A stretch of 64,000 nucleotides of DNA from assembly GCF_016808335.1 (NCBI RefSeq), contig NC_053153.1:20905033-20969032 (forward strand). Reading direction: 5' to 3'. Every line of letters starts with the position of its first letter. The stretch's first letter is position 1. Under the pieces are notes generated by a model that had not been told where the DNA came from, ran no database searches, and saw only the letters and a program-made list of their open reading frames with translations. The position numbers and the translations under genes are program-made. Shown in pieces: positions 38,221 through 48,292 of the stretch. Source of the DNA: Panicum virgatum (taxonomy: Eukaryota; Streptophyta; Magnoliopsida; Poales; Poaceae).

Positions 38221-38229
38221 CTACTTCTA

Positions 38230-38563
38230 TGGCATAGAGACGCTAACTGCAGTAGCTTTGCAGCTTGTTTTACTCAACTCAAATGTTTCTTGCATCTAGG
38301 AGTCAAGCAACAGACCAACGCTTACCCATAACAGGAAAGGCTAACAAGATAATCTAGCTTGTGATCAACACAAACGAAACTCGAGGGGAATAAGTACATG
38401 TACAGCTTACAGCGGAGCAGGACTTGCGGTCTATGTGAGTCGTGACTGCCTACGTGGCCTTCAGCTCACTAATGCCCAGACTAAACCGGTCCAAACCAGA
38501 TTTTCTGGCAAGCTAAACCCAACCAAACTATTTCTAAAATTAACCCATTGCCCACCAAGCTAA
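38230..38563. other. Intergenic; no gene recognised
   Basis: Spacer between two MITEs, with no coding signal. Confidence 0.45.
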
Positions 38564-38565
38564 TA

Positions 38566-38825
38566 CTCCTTCCGTTCCAAAATATAAGTCATTACAAGAA
38601 TTTTGGAGAGTCAAAATTTTTCAAGTTTTACCAAATTTATATAACAAGATAATAACATTTATGATACCAATTAAGTATCATTAGATTTTTTGTTAGCTAT
38701 ATTTTCATAGTATATCTATTTGATATCATAATTTTTTGTATTTTTCTCTATAATTTTGGTCAAATTTTGAAATGGTTTGACTCTTCAAGATTCTTAGAAT
38801 GACTTATAATTTGAAACGGAGGAAG
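38566..38825. mobile_element. Stowaway MITE (Tc1/mariner)
   Basis: A 260-bp element with TIR CTCCTTCCGTTCCAAAATAT on the left and the inverse (TTGAAACGGAGGAAG) on the right, flanked by the TA dinucleotide on both sides (38564-38565, 38826-38827). The sequence is the familiar grass Stowaway consensus. Confidence 0.92.
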
Positions 38826-39194
38826 TAACATACTGAGCAAAGTCCAAATCATTAAAACTAGTTTCACCCCAGACCATTAGCAGGTTGAGCCATAACCTCC
38901 TCCCCTCCCTCCCGCTCGTCCGGAGGCACCATGCCCCAGATCTCCACTAGCCGGCGTGCTACCTGGTATGCAACCCGACCACCGCGCGGTGGCCGTCCGT
39001 TCCAGCCTCCGGCTCCCCCGCATCCGCCGTGCTTCCCCTCTGCAGCTTAGAGGCCACCAATTGATCTCCTACAGGCCGTCCCTCTCCGGGGCGAGACTGT
39101 GCTAACTACTAATACTGCGTTCGGCAGGCTGGAGCTGGAATGTTGTTTATCTGAGGAGTTTGGAGATCAATACCGCGAGCCAGAGCAGTAGACT
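38826..39194 (+). other. Host segment left of the copia element; possible split exon
   Basis: GC-rich from 38890 to 39110. The last about 40 bp, joined across the copia insertion with one AGACT copy removed, gives an open frame GVWRSIPRARAVDSYYEQEL that continues to a good donor (GACGACAG/gt) at about 49918. A plausible acceptor (TATCTGAG) precedes it. This may be one exon of a captured or resident gene interrupted by the retrotransposon. The protein is not recognised. Confidence 0.3.
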
Positions 39195-40825
39195 TGAGGA
39201 ATGAGCAGTACTCACTCCTGGCTGTGATGAGTGAATTGTCAACCGTGCGGTGTGATCGTGCGCTTGGTCTTTAGATTGCAGGTACACAGGCGTCGAGTGT
39301 CGACGGAGAGCTGCCGTGGAGGAGCTCAGGCCGGGTGGCAGCTGTGGCGTCCACTCCTGGATCGAGGGCGCAAGCGGCGACGGAAGGCGGGTTTCTTGGT
39401 TTATGCCACAAAACCAAGCAGGTGGACGGCGGTTGAAGACGCCAAGTCGTGGAGGCACGGGCGTCGGTCTCGGAACTTACGGAGGCGACGGGCGTTGACG
39501 GCGTCTAGGACCTCGCTGCGGGCGAGGAGGTGACGGGCGTCGGGCGGCGTCTAGGGCCGTCAGAAGGCCGAGGCGGGAACGGCGTCTAGGGCCACGGCGT
39601 GCAGGCGGGAATCTTCCCGCGCGAGGAGTTTTGGCGGTTTTCTCAAAACCGGCCATCTACCCGGGTTTCACGGACCTTCCAAAACCATGGACCAGATCTT
39701 CATCAAGATGGCGGCATCGTGGAGAAGACTTCGTTCCGAAGAAAGAACCTCAGCCGTCAAATGAGATTGTGTATAGGGGGATGCTGCAGACCAACCGATC
39801 TGACCGGTCCCTGGCACCGGTCTAACCAACCGGTCTGACCGATCCATGGAACCGGTCTGACCGGTCTCGACGGGTATAAATACCCCTACCAGCCCGTGGC
39901 TGGTTGAGTCTCTTGAGTCTTTTCGAATCCTTTTTGTTTTTCCTTTCCCCTTCCCCTGCTCCAGGTTAGGGGCTTAGGGCCAAGGACTCCAACGCAAAAC
40001 AAGGGTTAGAGTTTAGCTAATCTCCCAAATTAGTGGGTAGGATGATGGGCGGATGGCTCTAGCCTTTGTATAGGTGAATTCCTATGAGATTAATGAATGA
40101 AATTCATTTGAGATTCACCTTTGTGTGCTGAGTTCTCGTCCTCTCCCTCCTCTCTTGCATTTTGGATTCGAATTCTCCTCTTTTGGTGTGTTTTGTGTTT
40201 GGAGGAGACAACCCTTTGAATTCGTGGTTTGTTGAACTCTTTGTGACGATTCCGATGCATCTAGCCTAGTGCCAAACCCCCTGGAATCGTGAGTTCTCAC
40301 GAATTGGAGTTTTTGTGTTCTTGAGAAAACCCCAATCTACTTTGATCTTCCCCCGAATTCTCAAGATTCTTTAATCTTTTGGGAGAGATCTCTTGGGGAT
40401 ATGTTCACGGTACAGGTGTGAAGGTATCCTCTAAGTTTCGTTGGATTTAGACTGTGTTTGCTCGAGATTTGCCATTTGAAGCTTTGGTTGCGGGCTGTCT
40501 GGGAGCGACCGGTCTGACCGGTCTGGGTAACCGGTCTGACCGGTCTGGAGATTCATTTTCCAGCCCAATCGGTCTGACCGGTCTGTGCTAGCAGTCAGAC
40601 CGGTCTAACTCAGTAGTGCTGCTGTTTGGGGAGTTTTTCCCATTTTGCTTCCGCGAAGTTTCCTAGGGTGTGCTGCTGTGAGATAGCTAGTCCATAGCTA
40701 TTCTCTCATACATTAGGTTGAGGGCTTGCGATGATTTTCGGGATATAGGCCGACAGATCGATTTCGAAAGAAATTTTGATCGGCTCCCATTCACCCCCCC
40801 TCTGGTCGCCGGTTTCGGTCCCTCA
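39195..40825 (+). repeat. 5' LTR of the copia element
   Basis: 1,631 bp, TG...CA ends. A TATAAA at 39875-39880 inside GGGTATAAATACCCC is the likely promoter. ACCGGTCTG arrays lie just upstream of it (39795-39870) and again in the transcribed part (40507-40610). Compared with the 3' LTR it has an extra about 34-bp block of that array and about 8 extra bases near 39966. Confidence 0.95.
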
Positions 40826-40889
40826 ATTGGTATCAGAGCTTGGTTGAGGTTTTCAGTACCTTAACCGGTTCGAAAACCACTTGGCAACC

Positions 40890-43693
40890 ATGGCGAGTCT
40901 TGGTAAGATCCCCGTGTTTGTCGGCGAGGACTATGCTTATTGGAAGGTGCGTATGCGAGCCTTCTTGCAAAGCATGGGAGCCGAGGTATGGGAGATCACC
41001 AAGAACCAGGCTTACGAGGTGCTTGCTGTTCGGACCACACCCCTTCAGGTGTCCGAGCACGAGGCTAACGCCAAGGCTGTCAATGCCTTGTTCGCTGGCG
41101 TTTCTCGTGCGGAGTTCTCACGCGTCCAGGGGTTTCAGGAAGCCCACAAAGTTTGGACATGCCTTGAGAACTACCACGAGGGCACACCTCAGGTGAAGGT
41201 CAGACTGTTCGAGACTCACTGGCGTGAATACGAGAACTTCACACAGGGGCCGGGTGACAGCATTGGCAACATGTTCAGTCGATTTCAATCGATTGTGAAC
41301 AAAGTCAATGCGAACAGATCTGCTGATGCCCTTGAGTACACAGAGCACGAGAATGCCCTCAAGTTGCTCTACGCACTTGACCGCTCTGTGTGGGATCTCA
41401 AGGTGAACACGATCATTGAGTCTGCTGGCTATGAGACTCTGACCGTGAACGAGCTTTTCAGCAAGCTCAAGGCCATGGAGGTGGATAACCAGACACGAGC
41501 CAAGCTCAATGGTGCCCCTCCTTCCAAGAGCATCGCTCTTGTGACTGGCCCAGGTGGATCGAGCTCTAACGCTAACTCTGTTCTTGGCTTTTCTCTTGCC
41601 TCTTTGCCTTCTGTTACAGATGAGCAGCTGGAGACGCTGGGCGACGACGACTTGTGCCTCCTCATCAGCAAGTTCCAGCGCGTCTACCACAACAGGCAGA
41701 GAAAGAAGAACCCCGGGTGCTACAACTGCGGCGATCTGAACTACTTCATCGCCGATTGCCCCAAGAAGTCCGGCGGTGGCCAGAACAACCACTTCGACTA
41801 CTACCGCCACCGCGACCGCGACGAGGGAGGCTCCAACAAGGAGCGTCGGCGCCACAAGCACCACAGTCATGACCGGGGAGGACGCTTCGACAAGGAGTCG
41901 CTCAAGAAGTGCTTCCAGTACAAGGCCAAGAAGCGGGAGAATGCCTTTCTGGCGCAGCTCAGCGACCTCGACAAGAGCTCCGACACCGACCGCTCTTCTT
42001 CACCGACCTCCAACGACGACGACAAGAAGAAGAAGAAGCGGGACAAAGAAGCCACCGGCTTCATCGGCCTTTGCTTGGCGGCCGGTCGGTGCAAGGGCTT
42101 CTGCACCATGGCGGGTGAGCCGATGGTGCTCGTGCGTCTTCGAGTGGACATACTACACCGACGCACGCCGACTCTTCTCCTGGATCCGAGAGTGATTCAG
42201 AGGTAAACTCCACGATCGACCTGCTAGATACAGAGGTTAGGGAGTTGTACGCCGCTCTCGACAACTAAAAAAGGCTGCTTAAGGAAGCAGCTAGAGAGCG
42301 TAGAAAGCTTAGGGCTGAGCTGGCTTGTGCTAGGGAGAAATCTAGTGAGGATGAGTGCGCTGGCTGCATATCTCACATGAACGATCTTGTTGCTCTCCGT
42401 GCCAAGCATGATGAGAACGCCGCGAACTTAGATGTTGCTAAGACTTCGCTTTCTGGCGTGTCTCATGAGCTCGCTAAGGCCAAGCATGAACTAGAACTGG
42501 TTAAGGACGCTCGAATTATTAGCGATGTGCTTGAATGTGATGAGTGTCCTATCTTTAAGTCCGATCTAGCTTCGTTGCAGTCTAAGTTTGCTACTGTTGT
42601 GTGCGAGCTAGAGGAGATGAAGTCTAGGCCAGTTTTGCTTGGTGCTTGTAAGCTTTGTCCCACGCTTAGGTCGGAGCTAGATGAGAAGAACGCCTTGATT
42701 AAGTCTTTGGGGAAGACTAAGGTCATGGAGTCTAGCCCACCTATTGACTGCTCTGTTTGCCCTCGTTTGATCTCTGATTTGGATAATCTTGCGGTAAAGA
42801 AAGCCAACTTGGAGAATGAGAATACCTATCTTAGAGCGATTCTTAGTTGGGTTTCTGCTAGTGAGCCGCAGTTGGGCATGATGATTAAGCAGTTCAAGCA
42901 TGGTGATGGTTTTGGGGTCGGTTACACCTACACGAAATCAGACTTTGACAGGTTGTATGGTAAGATCGGTAAGGCTGCTGGAGCTTCTAGTGCTCTAAAC
43001 ACTGCCAGTACGAGCACGCAGCCTTCGCTTGTTGACCCCGTGGATGGTGTGCTGAAAGAACCACAAAAGGCACCTCCACAGAAGCAGGTTTGGGTTCCAA
43101 AGCCCAATGAGCTGAGGAATCCCCTCGATACGCTCCCTGCTGCCGCAGCCCAGGTTGCCCAGAAGAAGGGGGCTGCTCCTCCCCGTCTGCAGGCTAGGCC
43201 TCCACCTCCCAAGCGTGAGGTGAGGTACCACTGCGAGTACTGTGACAGGGAAGGTCACTTGGAGGAGTTTTGTTTCGGAAGGAAGCGGGCTGTGAGGCGT
43301 GAGCAGGAGAGAAGGAACGCGGACATGTACTCTGCTCGGGTGCATGGTCCTCCTCGGCGTGGTGGTAGGCAAGATGCTAGGGCGCGCCGTGTAGGTGGAG
43401 GTCAGGGAGACGATGGCGCTTACCGTGCTCCAGCGGGTGGTCGCTTTGCTGGTCGTGCTCCTGGTCATTTTCAGTACGGCTATGGACCACGGGACCGAGG
43501 CTTTGGAGGAGGTTTCGAGGCGCCACGCTTTCCTCACGGTGGTGTTCGTCAGTCACGCGGTAGACGGGACGAGGGATACGCTTTGCCTAGTTTTGCTAAC
43601 CCTTCTGTAGAGCAAATTGCTCGACACTGGTTTGCTTCTCACTTTGCTAACCCCAGTGTTGAGACATTTGCTCACCCTTTGTCTCACTACTGA
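40890..43693 (+). pseudogene. Copia gag (frameshifted)
   Basis: The ATG at 40890 has a good context (ACCATGG). Frame one (40890-42206) begins MASLGKIPVFVGEDYAYWKV, the gag-polypeptide region that forms virus-like particles, and holds a zinc knuckle, CYNCGDLNYFIADC, in which the usual histidine is tyrosine. Near 42120-42150 the coding frame shifts, then runs STIDLLDTEVRELYAALDN to a TAA at 42266-42268. It continues as a coiled-coil-like segment (VALRAKHDENAANLDVAKTS) and a second, intact CX2CX4HX4C knuckle (YHCEYCDREGHLEEFCF), then an Arg/Gly-rich tail to 43693. One ancestral gag has therefore been broken at least twice. Confidence 0.85.
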
Positions 43694-43709
43694 TGTGTAG
43701 GTCGGAGGC

Positions 43710-45467
43710 TTGGAGAACAGGTGGATCATGGACTCCGGTTGTTCGCGCCACATGACCGGAAATGACAAATGGTTCTCCAGCCTCACCCCGATGCGCTCAA
43801 AGGAGTACATTGTGTTCGGGGATAATGGAAGTGGAAAGATACGTGGACTTGGCGCTGTTCGAGTTTCTGATCGCTTTACCCTGAGAGAGGTTGCTTTGGT
43901 TTCGAACCTTGGGTTCAATTTGCTCTCTGTTTCGCAACTTCTTGATGAGGGGTTTGAGGTTCGCTTCAAGGAGGGTTGTTCGCGTGTTTTGGATTCCAGA
44001 GGAGATTTGGTTTGCCGGATTACACCTCGCGATCGGATTTTCTTGGTTGACTTTTCTGGAACTCCTCTTGGCCCTTCTCGTTGCTTGTTGGCTGGTCCTT
44101 CTTCTGATTTGTGTAAGTGGAATAGGAGACTTGGACATTTGAGCTTCGATTTGTTGTCGAGACTTAGCTCACTTGGCCTGATCCGCGGATTGCCCAAATT
44201 GAAGTTTGAAAAGGACCTTGTTTGCCATCCGTGTCGCCACGAGAAGATGATTGCTACTTCACATCCACCTGTTAATCAGGTGATGACCGCTCACCCTGGA
44301 GAGTTGCTACACATGGACACAGTTGGTCTTTCTAGGGTGATGTCTGTTGGTGGGAAGTGGTACGTTCTTATGATCGTGGACGACTTTTCTCGCTATTCTT
44401 GGGTCTTTTTCATGAGAATCAAGAATGAGGCTTTCGAGTTTGTTCGAGACTTGATCTTGAGGTTGAAAAACGAGCTACCCCAGGCCATGAGAGCGATTCG
44501 TAGTGATAATGGCACAGAATTCAAAAACGCTCATTTTGACGCCTTTTGCAGTGATCAAGGGCTTGAGCACCAGTATTTTTCTCCCTACACTCCACAGCAG
44601 AATGGAGTTGTAGAACGAAAGAATCGGACACTGGTTGAGATGGCGAGGACGATGCTCGATGAGCATAGGACTCCTCGCAAATACTGGGCTGAGGCGGTTA
44701 ACACCGCTTGTTACGTGTCCAACCGCATTTTCTTGCGTGCTTTCATGCACAGGACTTCTTATGAGTTGCGATTTGGACGCCAGCCCCGTGTTGACCATCT
44801 CAGAGTTTTCGGTTGCCGGTGTTTTGTGCTGAAAGATGAAAATCTTGATAAGTTTGAGTCTCGCTCGTCTGACGGCATTTTTCTCATTTATGCTTCTCAC
44901 TCTAGAGCATACCGTGTGCTGATTATTGATACTAACATCGTCAGAGAGACTTGTGAAGTCACTTTCAATGAGATTGCATCGTGCAATTCTTCTGTCTTTG
45001 AAGTTGCAGGAGATGATGAGCTCGGCACCTCCATCTTTGAAGATGAGGAGGAAGAAGCTGCGGAGGGTGAGGCTGAGGCTACCACACGTGCTGTGGACCC
45101 AGTTCCCTCCGCCACGAGCTCGGACGATGATGACGGCCCCGATCCGACTACGTCTACTTCACGGGGGCTGATCGAGCAGGTGACTCAGGCTTCACCAACT
45201 GCACCTGAGGAGACACCAGACTTGGTTGAGGAGGAGGCGACTTCGTCGCGGGAAGCACCTCGACATATTCAGCGTCGTCATCCACCTCAACAGATGCTAG
45301 GTGATCTCAACGAGCGAGTCACCAGGTCCAAGGTAACAAATATCACTGACTTTGCTCATTCAGCGTTTGTTGCCTCTTTTGAGCCCAAAGATATTGGACA
45401 CGCTCTTTCTGATTCTAATTGGGTCAATGTCATGCATGAGGAACTAGAAAATTTTGAAAGAAACTAA
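43710..45467 (+). CDS. Copia protease-integrase ORF
   Basis: 585 residues. The aspartic protease site is WIMDSGCSRHMTG near the start. A GAG-pre-integrase segment (CKWNRRLGHLSFDLLSRL) and an HPCRHEKM motif with its cysteines follow. The integrase core keeps its three acidic residues in HMDTVGLS, IRSDNGTEF and QQNGVVERKNRTL. Then come the conserved FGCRCFVLKD region and an acidic linker (EDEEEEAAEGEAEA). The ORF ends at a TAA (45465-45467) where RT should begin (ENFERN then VWVLVEPP), so this stop separates integrase from reverse transcriptase. Confidence 0.9.
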   Translation: MENRWIMDSGCSRHMTGNDKWFSSLTPMRSKEYIVFGDNGSGKIRGLGAVRVSDRFTLREVALVSNLGFNLLSVSQLLDEGFEVRFKEGCSRVLDSRGDLVCRITPRDRIFLVDFSGTPLGPSRCLLAGPSSDLCKWNRRLGHLSFDLLSRLSSLGLIRGLPKLKFEKDLVCHPCRHEKMIATSHPPVNQVMTAHPGELLHMDTVGLSRVMSVGGKWYVLMIVDDFSRYSWVFFMRIKNEAFEFVRDLILRLKNELPQAMRAIRSDNGTEFKNAHFDAFCSDQGLEHQYFSPYTPQQNGVVERKNRTLVEMARTMLDEHRTPRKYWAEAVNTACYVSNRIFLRAFMHRTSYELRFGRQPRVDHLRVFGCRCFVLKDENLDKFESRSSDGIFLIYASHSRAYRVLIIDTNIVRETCEVTFNEIASCNSSVFEVAGDDELGTSIFEDEEEEAAEGEAEATTRAVDPVPSATSSDDDDGPDPTTSTSRGLIEQVTQASPTAPEETPDLVEEEATSSREAPRHIQRRHPPQQMLGDLNERVTRSKVTNITDFAHSAFVASFEPKDIGHALSDSNWVNVMHEELENFERN

Positions 45468-46905
45468 GTTTGGGTTTTAGTAGAGCCTCCAACTGCTTGT
45501 AATCCCATCGGAATGAAGTGGGTTTTCAAAAACAAGCAGGATGAGGGATGGGTTGGTTGTTCGAAACAAGGCTCGTCTTGTTGCCCAGGGGTTTTGCCAA
45601 AAAGAGGGTATTGATTTTGAGGAGACTTTTGCCCCTGTTGCTCGTTTGGAAGCTATTCGAATCTTTCTTGCATTTGCTGCTTCCAAGGGTTTTAAAGTTT
45701 TCCAAATGGATGTGAAATCTGCCTTCTTAAATGGTTTTATCGAAGAAGAGGTTTATGTGAAACAACCCCCTGGTTTCGAAAATCTCAAGTTTCCAAACCG
45801 TGTTTATAAACTTCAAAAAACTCTTTACGATTTGAAACAGGCACCTAGAGCTTGGTATGATAGATTGAAAACCTTTTTGCTGGCTCAGGGTTATAAAATG
45901 GGATGTGTGGATAAAACTTTGTTCCTCATGCGATCTGGCACTGATTTTTTATTAGTTCAGATATAAGTGGATGATATTATCTTTGGTGGCTCTTCTCACG
46001 CTCTTGTCTCCAAGTTTTCTGAGTAGATGTCCAGTGAGTTCGAGATGAGTATGATAGGTGAGCTGCAGTTCTTCATCGAGCTGCAGATCAAGCAAACTTT
46101 CCAGGGCACATTCGTCCATCAAACCAAGTACACCAGGGACTTACTGCGGAAGTTTGACATGAGCGACTTGTCTCCTCAGCCGACTCCGATCAGCACATCG
46201 ACAGCGCTTGATGAGGACTTGGACGGTGAGGCGGTGGACCGGGAGTACAGGAGCATGATCGGCTCCCTCCTGTACCTGACGGCGATACGACCGGACATTC
46301 AGTTCGGCGTCGGTCTCTGTGCGCGGTACCAGGCTTCTCCGCGCACCTCCCACAGGCAGGTGGTGAAACGCATCTTCAGGTATCTGAAATTCACCCCTGA
46401 ATTTGGTCTTTGGTACTCTGCGGATTCTTCTATGGTTTTGGTGGGCTTTTCTGATGCCGATTTCGGTGGGTGCCGGTTGGATCGCAAGTCGACATCCGGC
46501 ACTTGTCAATTTCTCGGTACATCTTTGGTGTCTTGGTCCTCTCGCAAGCAGGCTAGCGTAGCGCTTTCTTCCACAGAAGCTGAGTATGTTGCCGTTGCTA
46601 GCTGCTGCTCCCAGATACTTTGGATGAAACAAACCTTGCAGGATTATGGTTTGAGTTTCGGTAGGGTTCCCATTTTTGTAGACAACATGTCAGCCATTAG
46701 CATTGCAAAGAACCCTGTCCTACACTCCAGAACCAAGCACATAGATATCAGATTCCATTTCCTGCGAGATAATCATGAGAGAGGACACATAGACCTGATC
46801 CATGTCCCTTCAGAGAGGCAAACCACAGATATCCTCACCAAACCGCTAGAGCAGGACACCTTTGCTCGCTTGCGAGGGGAGCTTGGGGTTTGTTACCCCT
46901 TTTGA
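45468..46905 (+). pseudogene. Copia reverse transcriptase-RNase H, with stops
   Basis: Recognisable RT blocks are [48 protein letters not shown] and [20 protein letters not shown]. RNase H motifs are SDADFGGCRLDRKSTSG, SSTEAEYVA and TKHIDIRFHFLRD, and the frame ends at 46905. Defects: a one-base insertion near 45545, a TAA at 45964-45966 that replaces the tyrosine of the catalytic YVDD box, and a TAG at 46024-46026. The domain cannot be made as one active protein. Confidence 0.9.
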
Positions 46906-48292
46906 TCGCTGACTTTTCTTTGGTTAGTTTTGTAGGTTTTATTTGCTTCTCTTTGGTTTCTAGGTTTGGTAGTTGCATTGTGCATTTGCATTGTACATGT
47001 TTGTATTTTTGCATTGCCTCACTTGCACTAGCATTCTTGTATACATTGCTATGATCTTCTAGTGCCTGCTAGTGTGAGTTGATAAATTTGATCATGTATA
47101 GCTTGCTCCACTGTGTATATGACATCATCTGAGTTAAGCTATTTTGATTTGAAAATCTGAAAACATGATCACCCTGTCTTGGCTACTAGCATGTTAGGGC
47201 GTGTTGATATGCTTTGCTATCCTATTCATGCTAGTGTAGCTTTACGTTTAGCAATTCATACTTGAAATGATCTAAATTTGATGAAATTGTTTGAACTGTT
47301 ATTGAAATGGATTGAAAAGATCCAGGTGGGATTGATTGTCGCACTGATCGAGTTTTCGGGACGGCTCACTTTGCACTTGTGAGAACCCGGGCAAGGCGGT
47401 GTATGACTGAAACGAGTGACTTAAGCTTCTGATTGTCTTTGGCATAGGCTTGGCCTCGTTGCTAAGTAAAGCATGACAAACTTTCAACCCCTGGCATTAA
47501 GAATTGCTTGATATAATTTGATTGAAAAATGAATGTTTGCAACATGCTTTGGCTGTTTTGGCTCACCTGTATGAGTATGATTAGCACTGCTTTCCTTTCC
47601 CTACTTGTTAGTGCTAGATCATGGGTGATGCTTTTATTTCCCCTAAACTGAACTTGCCTAGCTCTAGACTGATTTGATATACCCTGTTGAGCTAGATGCA
47701 GGTCTTGTTTATGGAAGCACGCGTTTATGGATGCACACGTGCTTGTGACTAGATGTTGCTCATATCTTTGTATCCCTAAATGCTTTCACTTACACCTCCT
47801 GCATTGCATTCAATGCATAGCATCTGTTCAGGGGGAGCTTGATGTGTGCATGTGCCAACAAGGGGGAGAAGGTTTTGGAGAGAGAAGTGATCGAACAAAG
47901 GGGTGTTTGATTTTTGAACTTGTTGTGCACAGGGCTTTGAGAGTGCATCATTTTGTGAGCTTGCACTTGTGAGAGGGTAAAGCTTTTCTTGGGGAGTGTC
48001 TGCTTTGTTTCTGGCTACTAGTTTTTCTCGTTTTCCCTCCACTTTCAGCATGACTGCGTCGAGCTTTACCTCTATCTTTGAGGAGTCATGTTTTGGCTTT
48101 TGATCGATTGCGTCAAGCCGTTGCCCTTGTCTTAGGGGATCGATCTGTGCTTGAGTAAGTGCCTGGTCTTGCCTTTCTGAGCTTTGTGTCACTTGCTTGA
48201 GTTCTTCACTTTCTTGCTTCTCTTTTTATCACTTCTCTGGTTTTAGGTGGTGTGTTGACAATGCACTCATCAAGGGGGAGATTGAGGAATGA
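46906..48292. other. Copia post-pol region with antisense ORF and PPT
   Basis: About 1.4 kb between RNase H and the 3' LTR, without a plus-strand env-like frame. On the minus strand, 47776-48192 is an open frame of 138 residues, hydrophilic and Gln/Lys-rich (for example DQALTQAQIDPLRQGQRLDA). Antisense ORFs in this position have been reported for some SIRE-lineage elements; I do not recognise this one. The polypurine tract is at 48281-48290. Confidence 0.5.

Noticed and set aside
41118..41870. 250-residue minus-strand frame
   Set aside because: Antisense shadow of copia gag.
43553..44197. 214-residue minus-strand frame
   Set aside because: Antisense of copia gag and protease; no conserved features.
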